The notes beneath the pieces were generated by a model. That model did not search any database and was not told where the DNA came from. It saw only the letters and a list, made by a program, of their open reading frames with translations. From a virus, in IMG/VR virus record IMGVR_UViG_3300047368_000327, positions 39,643-103,642 of that record: a stretch of 64,000 nucleotides of DNA; one strand, written 5' to 3'. The translations under genes were made by a program, and so were the position numbers. Below are positions 40,725 through 48,309 of the stretch, piece after piece (positions within the stretch are counted from its first letter, which is position 1; each line of letters starts with the position of its first letter).

Positions 40725-41135
40725 ATGATATTCAAAACGCTAGTCGGATCAACAAAAAGAGTAAAAAAACCCAAAAATTATATGGTTAAATGGACAAAAC
40801 AAAGTAGAAGTAAAATGCAATTCAACGTAAAACAATTTATAAAAACCTACTGGTTTAATGATGTCGTCTTCGAGGAGTTTCCTATTGTCGGCACTCGCAT
40901 GAGCCTCGACTTATACAACGCCAATAAAAACATAGCTATAGAAGTACAAGGCGCTCAACATTTAAAATACACTCCATTCTTCCATGGCAAATCAAAGAGT
41001 ACATTTCTAAGTCAAATAAGAAGAGATAATGATAAACAAGAATTTTGTAAATTAAATAAAATAAAATTAGTTGAAATTTACCCAGACGACAAAGTGTCCG
41101 TAGATTTATTTAAAAGCTTCGGAGTTATCCTATAA
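40725..41135 (+). CDS. PD-(D/E)XK-type endonuclease (Vsr-like)
   Basis: TRMSLDLYNANKNIAIEVQG and AQHLKYTPFFHG give the Asp ... Glu-x-Gln pattern of the nuclease fold shared by Vsr and related endonucleases, followed by RRDNDKQEFCKLNKIKLVEI, the terminal helix and strand. 136 residues is usual for a single-domain enzyme. Next to recA it is probably involved in repair or recombination-intermediate processing. Substrate not readable. Confidence 0.7.
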   Translation: MIFKTLVGSTKRVKKPKNYMVKWTKQSRSKMQFNVKQFIKTYWFNDVVFEEFPIVGTRMSLDLYNANKNIAIEVQGAQHLKYTPFFHGKSKSTFLSQIRRDNDKQEFCKLNKIKLVEIYPDDKVSVDLFKSFGVIL

Positions 41136-41138
41136 TAA

Positions 41139-41147
41139 GTGTAATAT
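41139..41147 (+). promoter_or_regulatory. GTG-TAWWWW-type phage promoter (GTGTAATAT)
   Basis: GTG at 41139-41141 is joined to TAATAT at 41142-41147; the ATG at 41154 follows after 6 nt. The site is the same as the one at 38223 over at least 10 bp. Confidence 0.55.
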
Positions 41148-41153
41148 ATATCA

Positions 41154-41432
41154 ATGAGCGAAAATATAGATCCAAACAATCTTGAAACCTTCTCGATGCC
41201 CGAAAATCTGCTTGAACAAATTTTTGAATTTACAGGTGGAGCCGAGCACAGCAAGGGTTTCATCATAGCTTACGCTGATCAAAACGGCAAACCACTAGTT
41301 TACACTAGGGCCCAGAATCAAATCGTCGAAATGGGTCTCAGAAAATCTTTAGAAAAATATTTGGTAGGAATAGAAGAAGCTGAAGCAATGCAAAACATGG
41401 AAAACGAAGACCCTGATATTGGGTTGGAGTAA
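41154..41432 (+). CDS. Hypothetical acidic protein, 92 aa
   Basis: Begins MSENIDPNNLETFSMPENLL and ends with an acidic tail (ENEDPDIGLE). FTGGAEHSKGFIIAYADQNG in the middle looks like a beta hairpin. No family recognised. It has a phage-type promoter on one side and a sigma70-type promoter for dnaB on the other, so it is probably its own transcription unit. Confidence 0.6.
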   Translation: MSENIDPNNLETFSMPENLLEQIFEFTGGAEHSKGFIIAYADQNGKPLVYTRAQNQIVEMGLRKSLEKYLVGIEEAEAMQNMENEDPDIGLE

Positions 41433-41450
41433 TTTTTTTTGCAAAAAAGC

Positions 41451-41479
41451 TTTACAAATCTATTTTTATCTGCTAGTAT
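41451..41479 (+). promoter_or_regulatory. Sigma70-like promoter of the helicase-primase operon (TTTACA-17-TAGTAT)
   Basis: TTTACA at 41451-41456 and TAGTAT at 41474-41479 are 17 bp apart, with TGC directly before the -10 (extended -10). The dnaB ATG at 41486 is 6 nt beyond, at the expected transcription start. Confidence 0.6.
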
Positions 41480-41485
41480 AGTCGA

Positions 41486-42979
41486 ATGATATTTTCCTGT
41501 GAATTAGAGCAGCAATTTTTAGGCGCCTTATTAAATCACCCAGAAAAGTATATTGAAATAGCTTCCTTTATATCAACCAAGGACTTTATTTACGATGCAA
41601 ATGGGGTTATATTTAGTTTTTTAAAGTCAGATTACTCCGAAGGCAATTATGTTGACGAAGTCATTCTTTCGGAAAGGATAAAGCTCTCCGGCATTTCTTT
41701 TGAAGACAATATAAGCATCTCTGAATATCTTAAAGCTTTAAAGCTGAGGCAGGGCTCATCTAACTCTGTCATTGATTCCGCTAAAGAGCTCAAAAAGTTA
41801 ACCATGCGCAGGGAGATAGGTGATGTAGGTGCAGCTTTATCTAAATCCATGAAAAACTTAGACAGTTCAAAAGGATTTACTGATATTGTTGATTTGGCTG
41901 ACTCTATTTATAATTCTCAAATCAGTTCCTACGAGAACGAGAATGATCCTCAGAATATTTTTGGAGATATGGAGGAGTGTATAGAGCTTAGGGGCAATGA
42001 CCCCATAACAGAATTTGGTCCCACTGGCCCACACCCTAGATTGCATGAGCTATTTGGTTCTCTTCTTAGGCCTGGAAACATTACCACTTTGGTGGCTAGA
42101 ACTGGAGTAGGGAAGACTCAATTCGTGATGGATTTCTGTGTTAAAGTGTCCGCTGAGTGCGATATACCTGTTCTACATTTAGACAATGGAGAAATGAGTA
42201 AAGAAGAATTAATGATGCGCCAATGCTCTGCTTTATCTCAAGTACCCATGCATCTCCTAGAGACCGGTCAGTGGAGGCAAGCTGGAGGTGATGTGGTGTC
42301 CAGAGTTAGATCGGTTTGGGAGAAGATTAAAAACTACAAACTGTATTATCAGAATGTAGGGGGAATGAATGTAGATTCAATAATGCAAGCTGTAAAGCAT
42401 TTCTATTACGCAAAAGTCAAGCGAGGCAACCCAATGATATTAAGCTTTGACTATATAAAAACTACTTCTGAAAAATCGCCCAATAAATCTGAGTGGCAAA
42501 TAGTCGGAGAAATGGTTGATAAGTTTAAAAAATTAGTACAAAGAGATATCACTGTTGACGGAAAGCCCATGATATCAATGATGACTAGTGTTCAAAGCAA
42601 TAGAACAGGCATAACTAACAACAGAACTGCAGACACAATCGTCGAAGACGAAAGTATCGTCTCTCTATCTGACAGAATCACTCAATTTAGTTCCCATTTA
42701 TTTGCCTTGCGTCAAAAAACGCTTGATGAAATAGCTGAAGAGCCAGGGTGCGGTACTCATAAGCTAACTTGCTTCAAACACCGACACCTAGGTGAAAATG
42801 TACACAGAGCAATTCAGCCAGTAAGAATGCCGACTGGGGACCTAAAGAGAAACTACATTAATTTAAATTTTGAAAATTTTAACATCACCGAGGTTGGTGA
42901 TTTGCAAGACATGGTCGACTCTCAAGTTGACGTAGGGCTAGAGGATAATGATTTTTTTAACCAAGGTATAGAGATATGA
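41486..42979 (+). CDS. dnaB: Replicative DNA helicase, DnaB family
   Basis: The 497-residue protein has an N-terminal helical domain (FSCELEQQFLGALLNHPEKY, as in DnaB-N) and a RecA-like motor with Walker A at 204-211 (ARTGVGKT), HLDNGEMSKEELMMR where DnaB has its catalytic Glu, and Walker B ILSFDYIKTT. It would unwind DNA ahead of the phage polymerase and interact with the primase encoded next (4-bp overlap). Length is typical. Confidence 0.92.
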   Translation: MIFSCELEQQFLGALLNHPEKYIEIASFISTKDFIYDANGVIFSFLKSDYSEGNYVDEVILSERIKLSGISFEDNISISEYLKALKLRQGSSNSVIDSAKELKKLTMRREIGDVGAALSKSMKNLDSSKGFTDIVDLADSIYNSQISSYENENDPQNIFGDMEECIELRGNDPITEFGPTGPHPRLHELFGSLLRPGNITTLVARTGVGKTQFVMDFCVKVSAECDIPVLHLDNGEMSKEELMMRQCSALSQVPMHLLETGQWRQAGGDVVSRVRSVWEKIKNYKLYYQNVGGMNVDSIMQAVKHFYYAKVKRGNPMILSFDYIKTTSEKSPNKSEWQIVGEMVDKFKKLVQRDITVDGKPMISMMTSVQSNRTGITNNRTADTIVEDESIVSLSDRITQFSSHLFALRQKTLDEIAEEPGCGTHKLTCFKHRHLGENVHRAIQPVRMPTGDLKRNYINLNFENFNITEVGDLQDMVDSQVDVGLEDNDFFNQGIEI

Positions 42980-44040
42980 CGTCTGAAAAAATAAAAGACG
43001 TCCTGCAGAAACTTGGTTATAAACTAACGGATTTCGGGAATCATTGGCGAACAAACGCCTTGTACAGGGGAGGGAAGAACCTGACCGCATTGCAAATTTA
43101 TAAAAACTCTGGAGTCTGGGTTGATTACGTTAACAACAGCCAGCATCTTCCGCTAAAATCCCTGATTGAAGCAACTCTCCAAACAAACGATTCTGCAGAA
43201 GTAAATAAGCTCCTTGAAGGTTACGACTTTGATTCCATATCTTCTCAAATTGAAGCCCCTAACATTAAACCAAGGATAGAAATGGAAAAAACCTACCCAG
43301 ATTCAATACTAGAAAAACTTTTGCCGCATTATAAGTTTTACAACGATAGGGGCGTAGGAGATCATACGCTTCGTTTTTTTAAATGTGGTCTAGCTACTCA
43401 AGGATCTATGTATCAACGCTTTGTATTTCCTATTTACAATTCTTTGGGGCAAATTCATGGCTTTAGCGGGAGAGACATGCTTAAAAACTCAAGCAAGAAA
43501 GGCAGGCCAAAATGGAAACATACTGGTAAAAAATCTACTTGGGTATATCCCTATTACCTAACTGACGGAGCGGGAAACTTCCCGACCCAAGAAGAGATAA
43601 AGCGCAAGCAAGAGGTTATATTGGTTGAAAGTATTGGGGACTTACTGAGGCTTCATGATCGTGGGTTTAGGAACGTTCTTTGCGTATTTGGAACTTCTGT
43701 ATCGAACTCTTTGGCTTGTCACCTAATGGCTCTTGGACTTAAAAGGGTTGTATTGTCATTAAATAACGACCATGATAAAGAAAAAAACAGAGGGGAAATA
43801 GGTTCCCTAAAAAGCTATTTAAAATTATTAAGTTTTTTCGACAAGGACAAGCTTATAGTTCATCCTCCAACTTCTTCTGATTTTGGAGAGATGCAGGACG
43901 AAGAATTTAAAACTTGGAATAATCAATTAAAAGATTTTGACGTAGAATCCGGGAATAAAAACAATCATCAAAAAATACTGCAACTTATAGATAGTAAAGA
44001 TATAGCCTCATCATCCTATAAAAAGAAATACTTCTCATGA
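42976..44040 (+). CDS. DnaG-like DNA primase without zinc-binding cysteines
   Basis: The 354-residue protein has an RNA-polymerase/TOPRIM core: YNDRGVGDHTLRFFKCGLAT, GQIHGFSGRD, the TOPRIM Glu in VILVESIGDLLRLHDRG, and the Asp pair in SLNNDHDKEKNRG. The N-terminal 60 residues align in pattern with the DnaG zinc-binding domain (NALYRGGKNLTALQIYKNSG where DnaG has CPFH...), but the Cys/His ligands are absent. Coupled to dnaB by a 4-bp overlap. Confidence 0.85.
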   Translation: MTSEKIKDVLQKLGYKLTDFGNHWRTNALYRGGKNLTALQIYKNSGVWVDYVNNSQHLPLKSLIEATLQTNDSAEVNKLLEGYDFDSISSQIEAPNIKPRIEMEKTYPDSILEKLLPHYKFYNDRGVGDHTLRFFKCGLATQGSMYQRFVFPIYNSLGQIHGFSGRDMLKNSSKKGRPKWKHTGKKSTWVYPYYLTDGAGNFPTQEEIKRKQEVILVESIGDLLRLHDRGFRNVLCVFGTSVSNSLACHLMALGLKRVVLSLNNDHDKEKNRGEIGSLKSYLKLLSFFDKDKLIVHPPTSSDFGEMQDEEFKTWNNQLKDFDVESGNKNNHQKILQLIDSKDIASSSYKKKYFS

Positions 44041-45098
44041 AAGAAATAACCCCATTGTCAGCAAGTAGAATTAAAACCGCCCAAAGTTGCTCTTGGAAAT
44101 ACTGGGCTACCTACAAGCTTAAAGTTCCCGATGCGGGAAATGATGGCTCGAGCAGAGGCTGGATATGCCACTTAATATTTGAGCTTCTTGGCGAACCAAA
44201 ACATAGAGATATTTACGACGAAGTTATTTTAAAAGATTCGATATACCTATGTGAACCAATAAGAAGGCTTGTGTCCTATCACGCCAAAAAGCTAAATGTA
44301 AATGACAAAGATAACCTCGAGTTGATCAACAATATGACTTTAGCGGGATTGCATTTTGATTTCTTCGGAGGAGTGGGCATGAGTGATCCAGACGAAGGAA
44401 TATCAGAACAAGCATTCGACATTACAGTCGATGAAGGTCAAAAACTTTACAGGCTAAGAGGCTTTATCGACAAACTGTTCCTTTACGAAGATGAAAGTTT
44501 GGCCATCATTAGAGACTTCAAGAGTAGCAAGCAAATATTTAAAGGTAAAGAGTTGACAGACAATCTTCAGGATTTTTTGTACACGCTTGCAGTTAAAAAA
44601 TTATTCCCCCATTTCAAAAAGAGACAAGTTGAGTTTTTGTTTTTAAAATTTGATTTAAATTCTAACGGACGTGTCAAAATGAACGACATTTCCGAGGAAG
44701 AGCTGGAGGGCCTCGAGTTTCACTTGACAGAAATACAAAAATTTATCGATAACTTCGACGAGGAAACTGCTGAATCTAATTTTGCTGGAGCCCAAGGGTA
44801 TCCATCAGACGGAACCTTTGGTGGCCCTTTAATGTGCGGCAAGGATGGCTATAAGATATCTAGAGGCCAGCCTGTATTGGATAAATCAGGAGAGCCGATA
44901 GTTGCTTATATTTGCCCCCACAGGAAGCCTTTAGACTACTATGTTCTAAAGGATGATTCTGGAAAAATAATCAAGTCTGCCTTTAAAGACAGTAAAGATT
45001 CCTTGATTGCAGAAGAGGGTCAAACCGTAGAGTTAATGAAGTATGCTGGGTGCCCTTATTGGAACAAGCCTAAGACCGAAATAGACGACTTCTTTTGA
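44037..45098 (+). CDS. RecB/Cas4-like PD-(D/E)XK nuclease, possibly with an Fe-S cluster
   Basis: LSASRIKTAQSCSWKYWATY is the N-terminal RecB/Cas4-type block with its first Cys; LRGFIDKLFLYEDESLAIIR followed by DFKSSKQ gives the D ... D-x-K core (GFID then RDFKSS), and NLQDFLYTLAVKK the 'Q-x-x-x-Y' motif. Cys residues near the C-terminus (LMCGKDG, YICPHRK, AGCPYW) could complete a 4Fe-4S site. 353 residues. It is probably a 5'-end-processing or recombination exonuclease. Confidence 0.8.
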   Translation: MKEITPLSASRIKTAQSCSWKYWATYKLKVPDAGNDGSSRGWICHLIFELLGEPKHRDIYDEVILKDSIYLCEPIRRLVSYHAKKLNVNDKDNLELINNMTLAGLHFDFFGGVGMSDPDEGISEQAFDITVDEGQKLYRLRGFIDKLFLYEDESLAIIRDFKSSKQIFKGKELTDNLQDFLYTLAVKKLFPHFKKRQVEFLFLKFDLNSNGRVKMNDISEEELEGLEFHLTEIQKFIDNFDEETAESNFAGAQGYPSDGTFGGPLMCGKDGYKISRGQPVLDKSGEPIVAYICPHRKPLDYYVLKDDSGKIIKSAFKDSKDSLIAEEGQTVELMKYAGCPYWNKPKTEIDDFF

Positions 45099-45121
45099 TT
45101 TTTTTGTGTACCTTGTTATTG

Positions 45122-45397
45122 ATGACAGGTTCTATAGAAAATATTTGCTACGAATACTCTGAAGATGTGCTCTTTTCTCAAGATGTTTCCTTTGACGGCT
45201 CGCCTGTATTGATTATACTAGATGTGGAGTCTAAGTACATACAGGAGTTATCGTCCTTCTTGAAAAATTATGGATACAGAGTTATTGATCGCAAAAATAT
45301 AGACTCTAAATACTCCCTACTTAGATTTGAATTAATCAATTTAAGTAGCTACGATCAGTTTTTCAAAAAAAGAAAAAAAGATATAGAGGACAGTTAA
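45122..45397 (+). CDS. Hypothetical protein, 91 aa
   Basis: The ATG at 45122 gives MTGSIENICYEYSEDVLFSQ; a TTG at 45095 overlapping the upstream stop would add nine hydrophobic residues and cannot be excluded. SPVLIILDVESKYIQELSSF and GYRVIDRKN look like strand-helix-strand. No family recognised. It lies between the nuclease and a coiled-coil membrane protein, 1 bp before the latter. Confidence 0.5.
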   Translation: MTGSIENICYEYSEDVLFSQDVSFDGSPVLIILDVESKYIQELSSFLKNYGYRVIDRKNIDSKYSLLRFELINLSSYDQFFKKRKKDIEDS

Positions 45398-45398
45398 A

Positions 45399-46574
45399 AT
45401 GTTTTTGGTTTTAGTTATATTTGCCTCTGCAATATCGATATCGCTAACAGCTGCCTACTTCAGTATAGTTGGCCTTGCAACAATGTTTCCCGGCTCAAAA
45501 GAAGCTATTATTATAATGGGCGCGGTACTGGAGATAGGAAAACTTGTGGCGGCAGTATGGCTTCATAAGGAATGGCATAGTGCATTTAAGTTTATAAGGA
45601 ATTATTTACTTATAGCCGTTATTATATTAAGCATCATAACAAGCATGGGTATCTTCGGCTTCCTATCTCGCTCTCATGTCGAGCATACTGCTTCTATAGA
45701 AAAAGAGCAAGCATTAGTTAGCCAAATTGAAGCCAAGATTGAGCGCGAAAAAGAATTCATATCGAAAAAGAATGAATTAATAAATAAAATCGAATCTCGC
45801 CAATCTTCTAGCGCCGGCAACAAAGATCAAACTATATCTAGACTAACAGATAGAATAAAAGAAATTAAAGAAGAATCTGAAATAGCAATAAAAGAACAAA
45901 AAGACTTAATCAATAAATACGAATCAAGAATAAAAGAATTAGACAAAGAATTAGAAGACTCAAAAAGTTCTGGATTATTTTCTAATAATAAAAATTATAA
46001 TAAAATTTTATCTAAACAAAAAGAAGAGCGCGAATCCATATCTTCTCTTGTTTCTGAGTGCGAGTCAGAGTCGGCAGTCTTAAGGTCTAAATCACTAGAG
46101 TCTATAAATAAAATTAGAGAGCAAATTGATTCCGCCAACTCCGAGAAAAACGTGGTCATTAATGTGGATCCAAATATATCTAAATATACCTTGGAAGTAG
46201 ATGGCGCTTACAATAGGATTGCCGAACTGGAGAATAAATCATTTGAGTACGGCCAAGGCTTAAGAGCTCTCGAGACAGAAATGGGCCCAATAACTTACAT
46301 CGTTGAAGCTATTAAAGACTGGACTGGCGCAGGCCTTGACACAGGAAAAGGGATACGAATAGTTATTATAACTTTAATTTTTGTTTTTGATCCTTTGGCA
46401 ATATTATTACTTATAGCGGCGACAATGTCCTACGAAGAAGTAAAGCGAAAGAAAGAAGAGGGCAACCTACCTCCAGATGTGCGCGAAATAAGAAATAAAT
46501 TACTAGAAGAGATAGAAGAGTATTTAGACGAAGGTGGAATAGCTGAACATTTTATAGAGAGAGCAAAGAAATAG
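45399..46574 (+). CDS. Membrane protein with long cytoplasmic coiled coil
   Basis: The 391-residue protein has three hydrophobic segments near its N-terminus (about 1-25, 35-55, 65-90), a long Lys/Glu/Ser-rich coiled coil (about 100-275), and a last membrane segment about 320-345 (IVIITLIFVFDPLAILLLIA) before a charged tail. PITYIVEAIKDWTGAGLDTG precedes that segment. No family assigned. Within the replication region it could anchor replication or DNA to the membrane. A GAGG sequence stands 11-14 nt upstream of the ATG. Confidence 0.7.
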   Translation: MFLVLVIFASAISISLTAAYFSIVGLATMFPGSKEAIIIMGAVLEIGKLVAAVWLHKEWHSAFKFIRNYLLIAVIILSIITSMGIFGFLSRSHVEHTASIEKEQALVSQIEAKIEREKEFISKKNELINKIESRQSSSAGNKDQTISRLTDRIKEIKEESEIAIKEQKDLINKYESRIKELDKELEDSKSSGLFSNNKNYNKILSKQKEERESISSLVSECESESAVLRSKSLESINKIREQIDSANSEKNVVINVDPNISKYTLEVDGAYNRIAELENKSFEYGQGLRALETEMGPITYIVEAIKDWTGAGLDTGKGIRIVIITLIFVFDPLAILLLIAATMSYEEVKRKKEEGNLPPDVREIRNKLLEEIEEYLDEGGIAEHFIERAKK

Positions 46575-46575
46575 C

Positions 46576-46604
46576 TTGACTAAAGGGGGTAATTATGTTA
46601 AATT
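46576..46604 (+). promoter_or_regulatory. Sigma70-like promoter of the polymerase operon (TTGACT-17-TAAATT)
   Basis: TTGACT at 46576-46581 and TAAATT at 46599-46604 are 17 bp apart, and the ATG at 46611 follows 6 nt after the -10, again at leaderless distance. Confidence 0.5.
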
Positions 46605-46610
46605 ACTCTC

Positions 46611-47438
46611 ATGACAATTCCTATATTTAAAAGCCATTACTCTATCGGAAAGAGTATTCTAACTCTGTCTCCAGCAACCGTTTCTGCAAGAAATGGAAGT
46701 GCTTCTTCAGATAACGACGTAAAGGAGTCTTTGGTTGATGGTCCTTGCAGTATTTTTGATATAGTTAAGGAGAACAATCTAAAGCAGATAGTCCTAGTTG
46801 AGGACTCCCTGATAGGATTCCTGCAAGCCCAGAAGGTGGCCAAAGAATTAGACGTACAATTGATCTATGGAGTTCGCTTTGATATTTGCGAAGACGCTTC
46901 AGACGAAGAAGCAATAAAAGAGTCAAAATGCAGTCATAAAATAATTATATTTCCGAAAAACGGAGAGGGATGCAAAGACTTAAATAAGATCTACACAGAA
47001 TCTAAAACTAAATACCACAACCACCTCGACATGAAGCTATTAAAGTCACTGTGGAATGAAGATAACCTTTCTCTAGCTATACCATTTTACGATTCTTTTA
47101 TTTTCAAGAACATGACTTCGTTTAATTCCTGCGTATTAAGCTTCAACTTCACTAAGCCAACTTTCTTTACAGAACAAAACGGATTGCCTTTTGATTCTAT
47201 AGTTCTGGACGCAGTAAATAAATACTGCAAGGCTAACAAATTTGATACACAGCAAACTCAATCTATTTATTATAAAAATAAAGAAGACTTTCCCGCCTAC
47301 CTAACCTATAAGTTAATATGCTCTAGAGGTTCTTTTGCAAGCAGGCAGTCGTCTTTAGAAAAACCAAACTTTGATCATTTAGGCAGTGACCAATTTTGCT
47401 GGGAGAGTTATAAAGAAAAATACATGGAGGAACTATGA
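46611..47438 (+). CDS. DNA polymerase III alpha PHP-domain protein (separate gene)
   Basis: FKSHYSIGKSILTL followed by CSIFDIVKENNLKQIVLVED and ELDVQLIYGVRFDI follows the N-terminal PHP domain of C-family polymerases, where the first His-containing strand, the D-H/E-D after it and the 'G-V/I-E/R' strand bind metal. Several PHP metal ligands appear replaced (SHYSIG has one His, not HxH), so phosphatase or exonuclease activity may be lost. 275 residues. It is coupled to the exonuclease gene by 4 bp. Confidence 0.7.
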   Translation: MTIPIFKSHYSIGKSILTLSPATVSARNGSASSDNDVKESLVDGPCSIFDIVKENNLKQIVLVEDSLIGFLQAQKVAKELDVQLIYGVRFDICEDASDEEAIKESKCSHKIIIFPKNGEGCKDLNKIYTESKTKYHNHLDMKLLKSLWNEDNLSLAIPFYDSFIFKNMTSFNSCVLSFNFTKPTFFTEQNGLPFDSIVLDAVNKYCKANKFDTQQTQSIYYKNKEDFPAYLTYKLICSRGSFASRQSSLEKPNFDHLGSDQFCWESYKEKYMEEL

Positions 47439-48076
47439 AAGAAGGACTATTAAGATTTGATAAGAGACAGAAATATATGGTTTTTGATTTTGAAACTTGT
47501 AATTTAAATTTGGTATCCAAAGACAACAAGCCATGGCAACTAGCATTCTTGATTTATGAAGGAGACAAGCTTGTAGAATCAAACGATTATTATATTTATT
47601 GGGCTGATTTAAAAATGTCAGAAGGCGCCAGAAAAGTGACCGGATTTAAAGACGCCGTCTACAGGAAGAAGGCTATAGCGGCGAACAAGGTATTGGATCA
47701 TTTTGAAAAGTATCTCTACGATGATTCCTACATAAAGCTGGGACATAATATTTTTGGTTTTGATATATATATTCACAATATATTCAGGAAGCTTCTAGGA
47801 AAGAAGACAGACTATTCTTATTTAAATAAATGCATAGACACACTTTCAATAGCAAAAGCTATAGCTAAAGACATAAAAATGAACAAAGAAGACGATTTAT
47901 TATCTTGGCAATTCAAATTAAATTCTATATATGAAAGGGGGCTGAGATTAAACTTGGGCGCCTGCTGCAAACAATACGAAGTAGAGCTTGATTCAAGCAA
48001 ACTACATGACGCCCTTTATGATATTCAAAAAAACTACCAAGTATTTAAAAAAATGTTATGGAAAATAGAGCTATGA
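47435..48076 (+). CDS. DnaQ-like 3'-5' exonuclease (DEDDh), proofreading subunit
   Basis: MVFDFETCNL carries the D-x-E, LGHNIFGFDIYIHNIF the middle Asp motif, and SKLHDALYDIQKNYQVF the H-x-x-x-x-D motif, so all four acidic residues and the catalytic His of DEDDh exonucleases are present. It would proofread for the polymerase encoded downstream. An ATGGAGGAACT sequence just upstream provides a strong Shine-Dalgarno site (GGAGG). 213 residues. Confidence 0.85.
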   Translation: MKEGLLRFDKRQKYMVFDFETCNLNLVSKDNKPWQLAFLIYEGDKLVESNDYYIYWADLKMSEGARKVTGFKDAVYRKKAIAANKVLDHFEKYLYDDSYIKLGHNIFGFDIYIHNIFRKLLGKKTDYSYLNKCIDTLSIAKAIAKDIKMNKEDDLLSWQFKLNSIYERGLRLNLGACCKQYEVELDSSKLHDALYDIQKNYQVFKKMLWKIEL

Positions 48077-48309
48077 ACTTACTAAAAGATATTGATTCGG
48101 TTTTAGATATTTACGAAGAGGAAATAAAAAAACTCAAAGAACAAACAAGCTCAGTAGCTCAAGATTTTTTATCAAAATCAAAAAGCTATTGGTCTGAAAA
48201 TTTATTAGAATTCTCTGCACTGGTAGACAAATTACTAGAAATACAGAACGCAAGAAAGTCACTAGACGATTACAAACAGGACGCAATCTTATCATTAAAT
48301 CATGAATAA
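48073..48309 (+). CDS. Small helical protein between exonuclease and polymerase, 78 aa
   Basis: From the ATG at 48073 (ATGA overlap with the upstream stop; an ATG at 48058 is also in frame) the product is MNLLKDIDSVLDIYEEEIKK and continues as two charged amphipathic helices. It overlaps the polymerase gene by 8 bp. Position suggests a small accessory or linker subunit of the split polymerase. No family recognised. Confidence 0.6.
   Translation: MNLLKDIDSVLDIYEEEIKKLKEQTSSVAQDFLSKSKSYWSENLLEFSALVDKLLEIQNARKSLDDYKQDAILSLNHE

Noticed and set aside
41431-41450. T8-GC-A6 sequence before dnaB as a terminator
   Set aside because: It is a palindrome of T and A runs around GC without a realistic loop, and no G+C stem precedes a T run in the right order.
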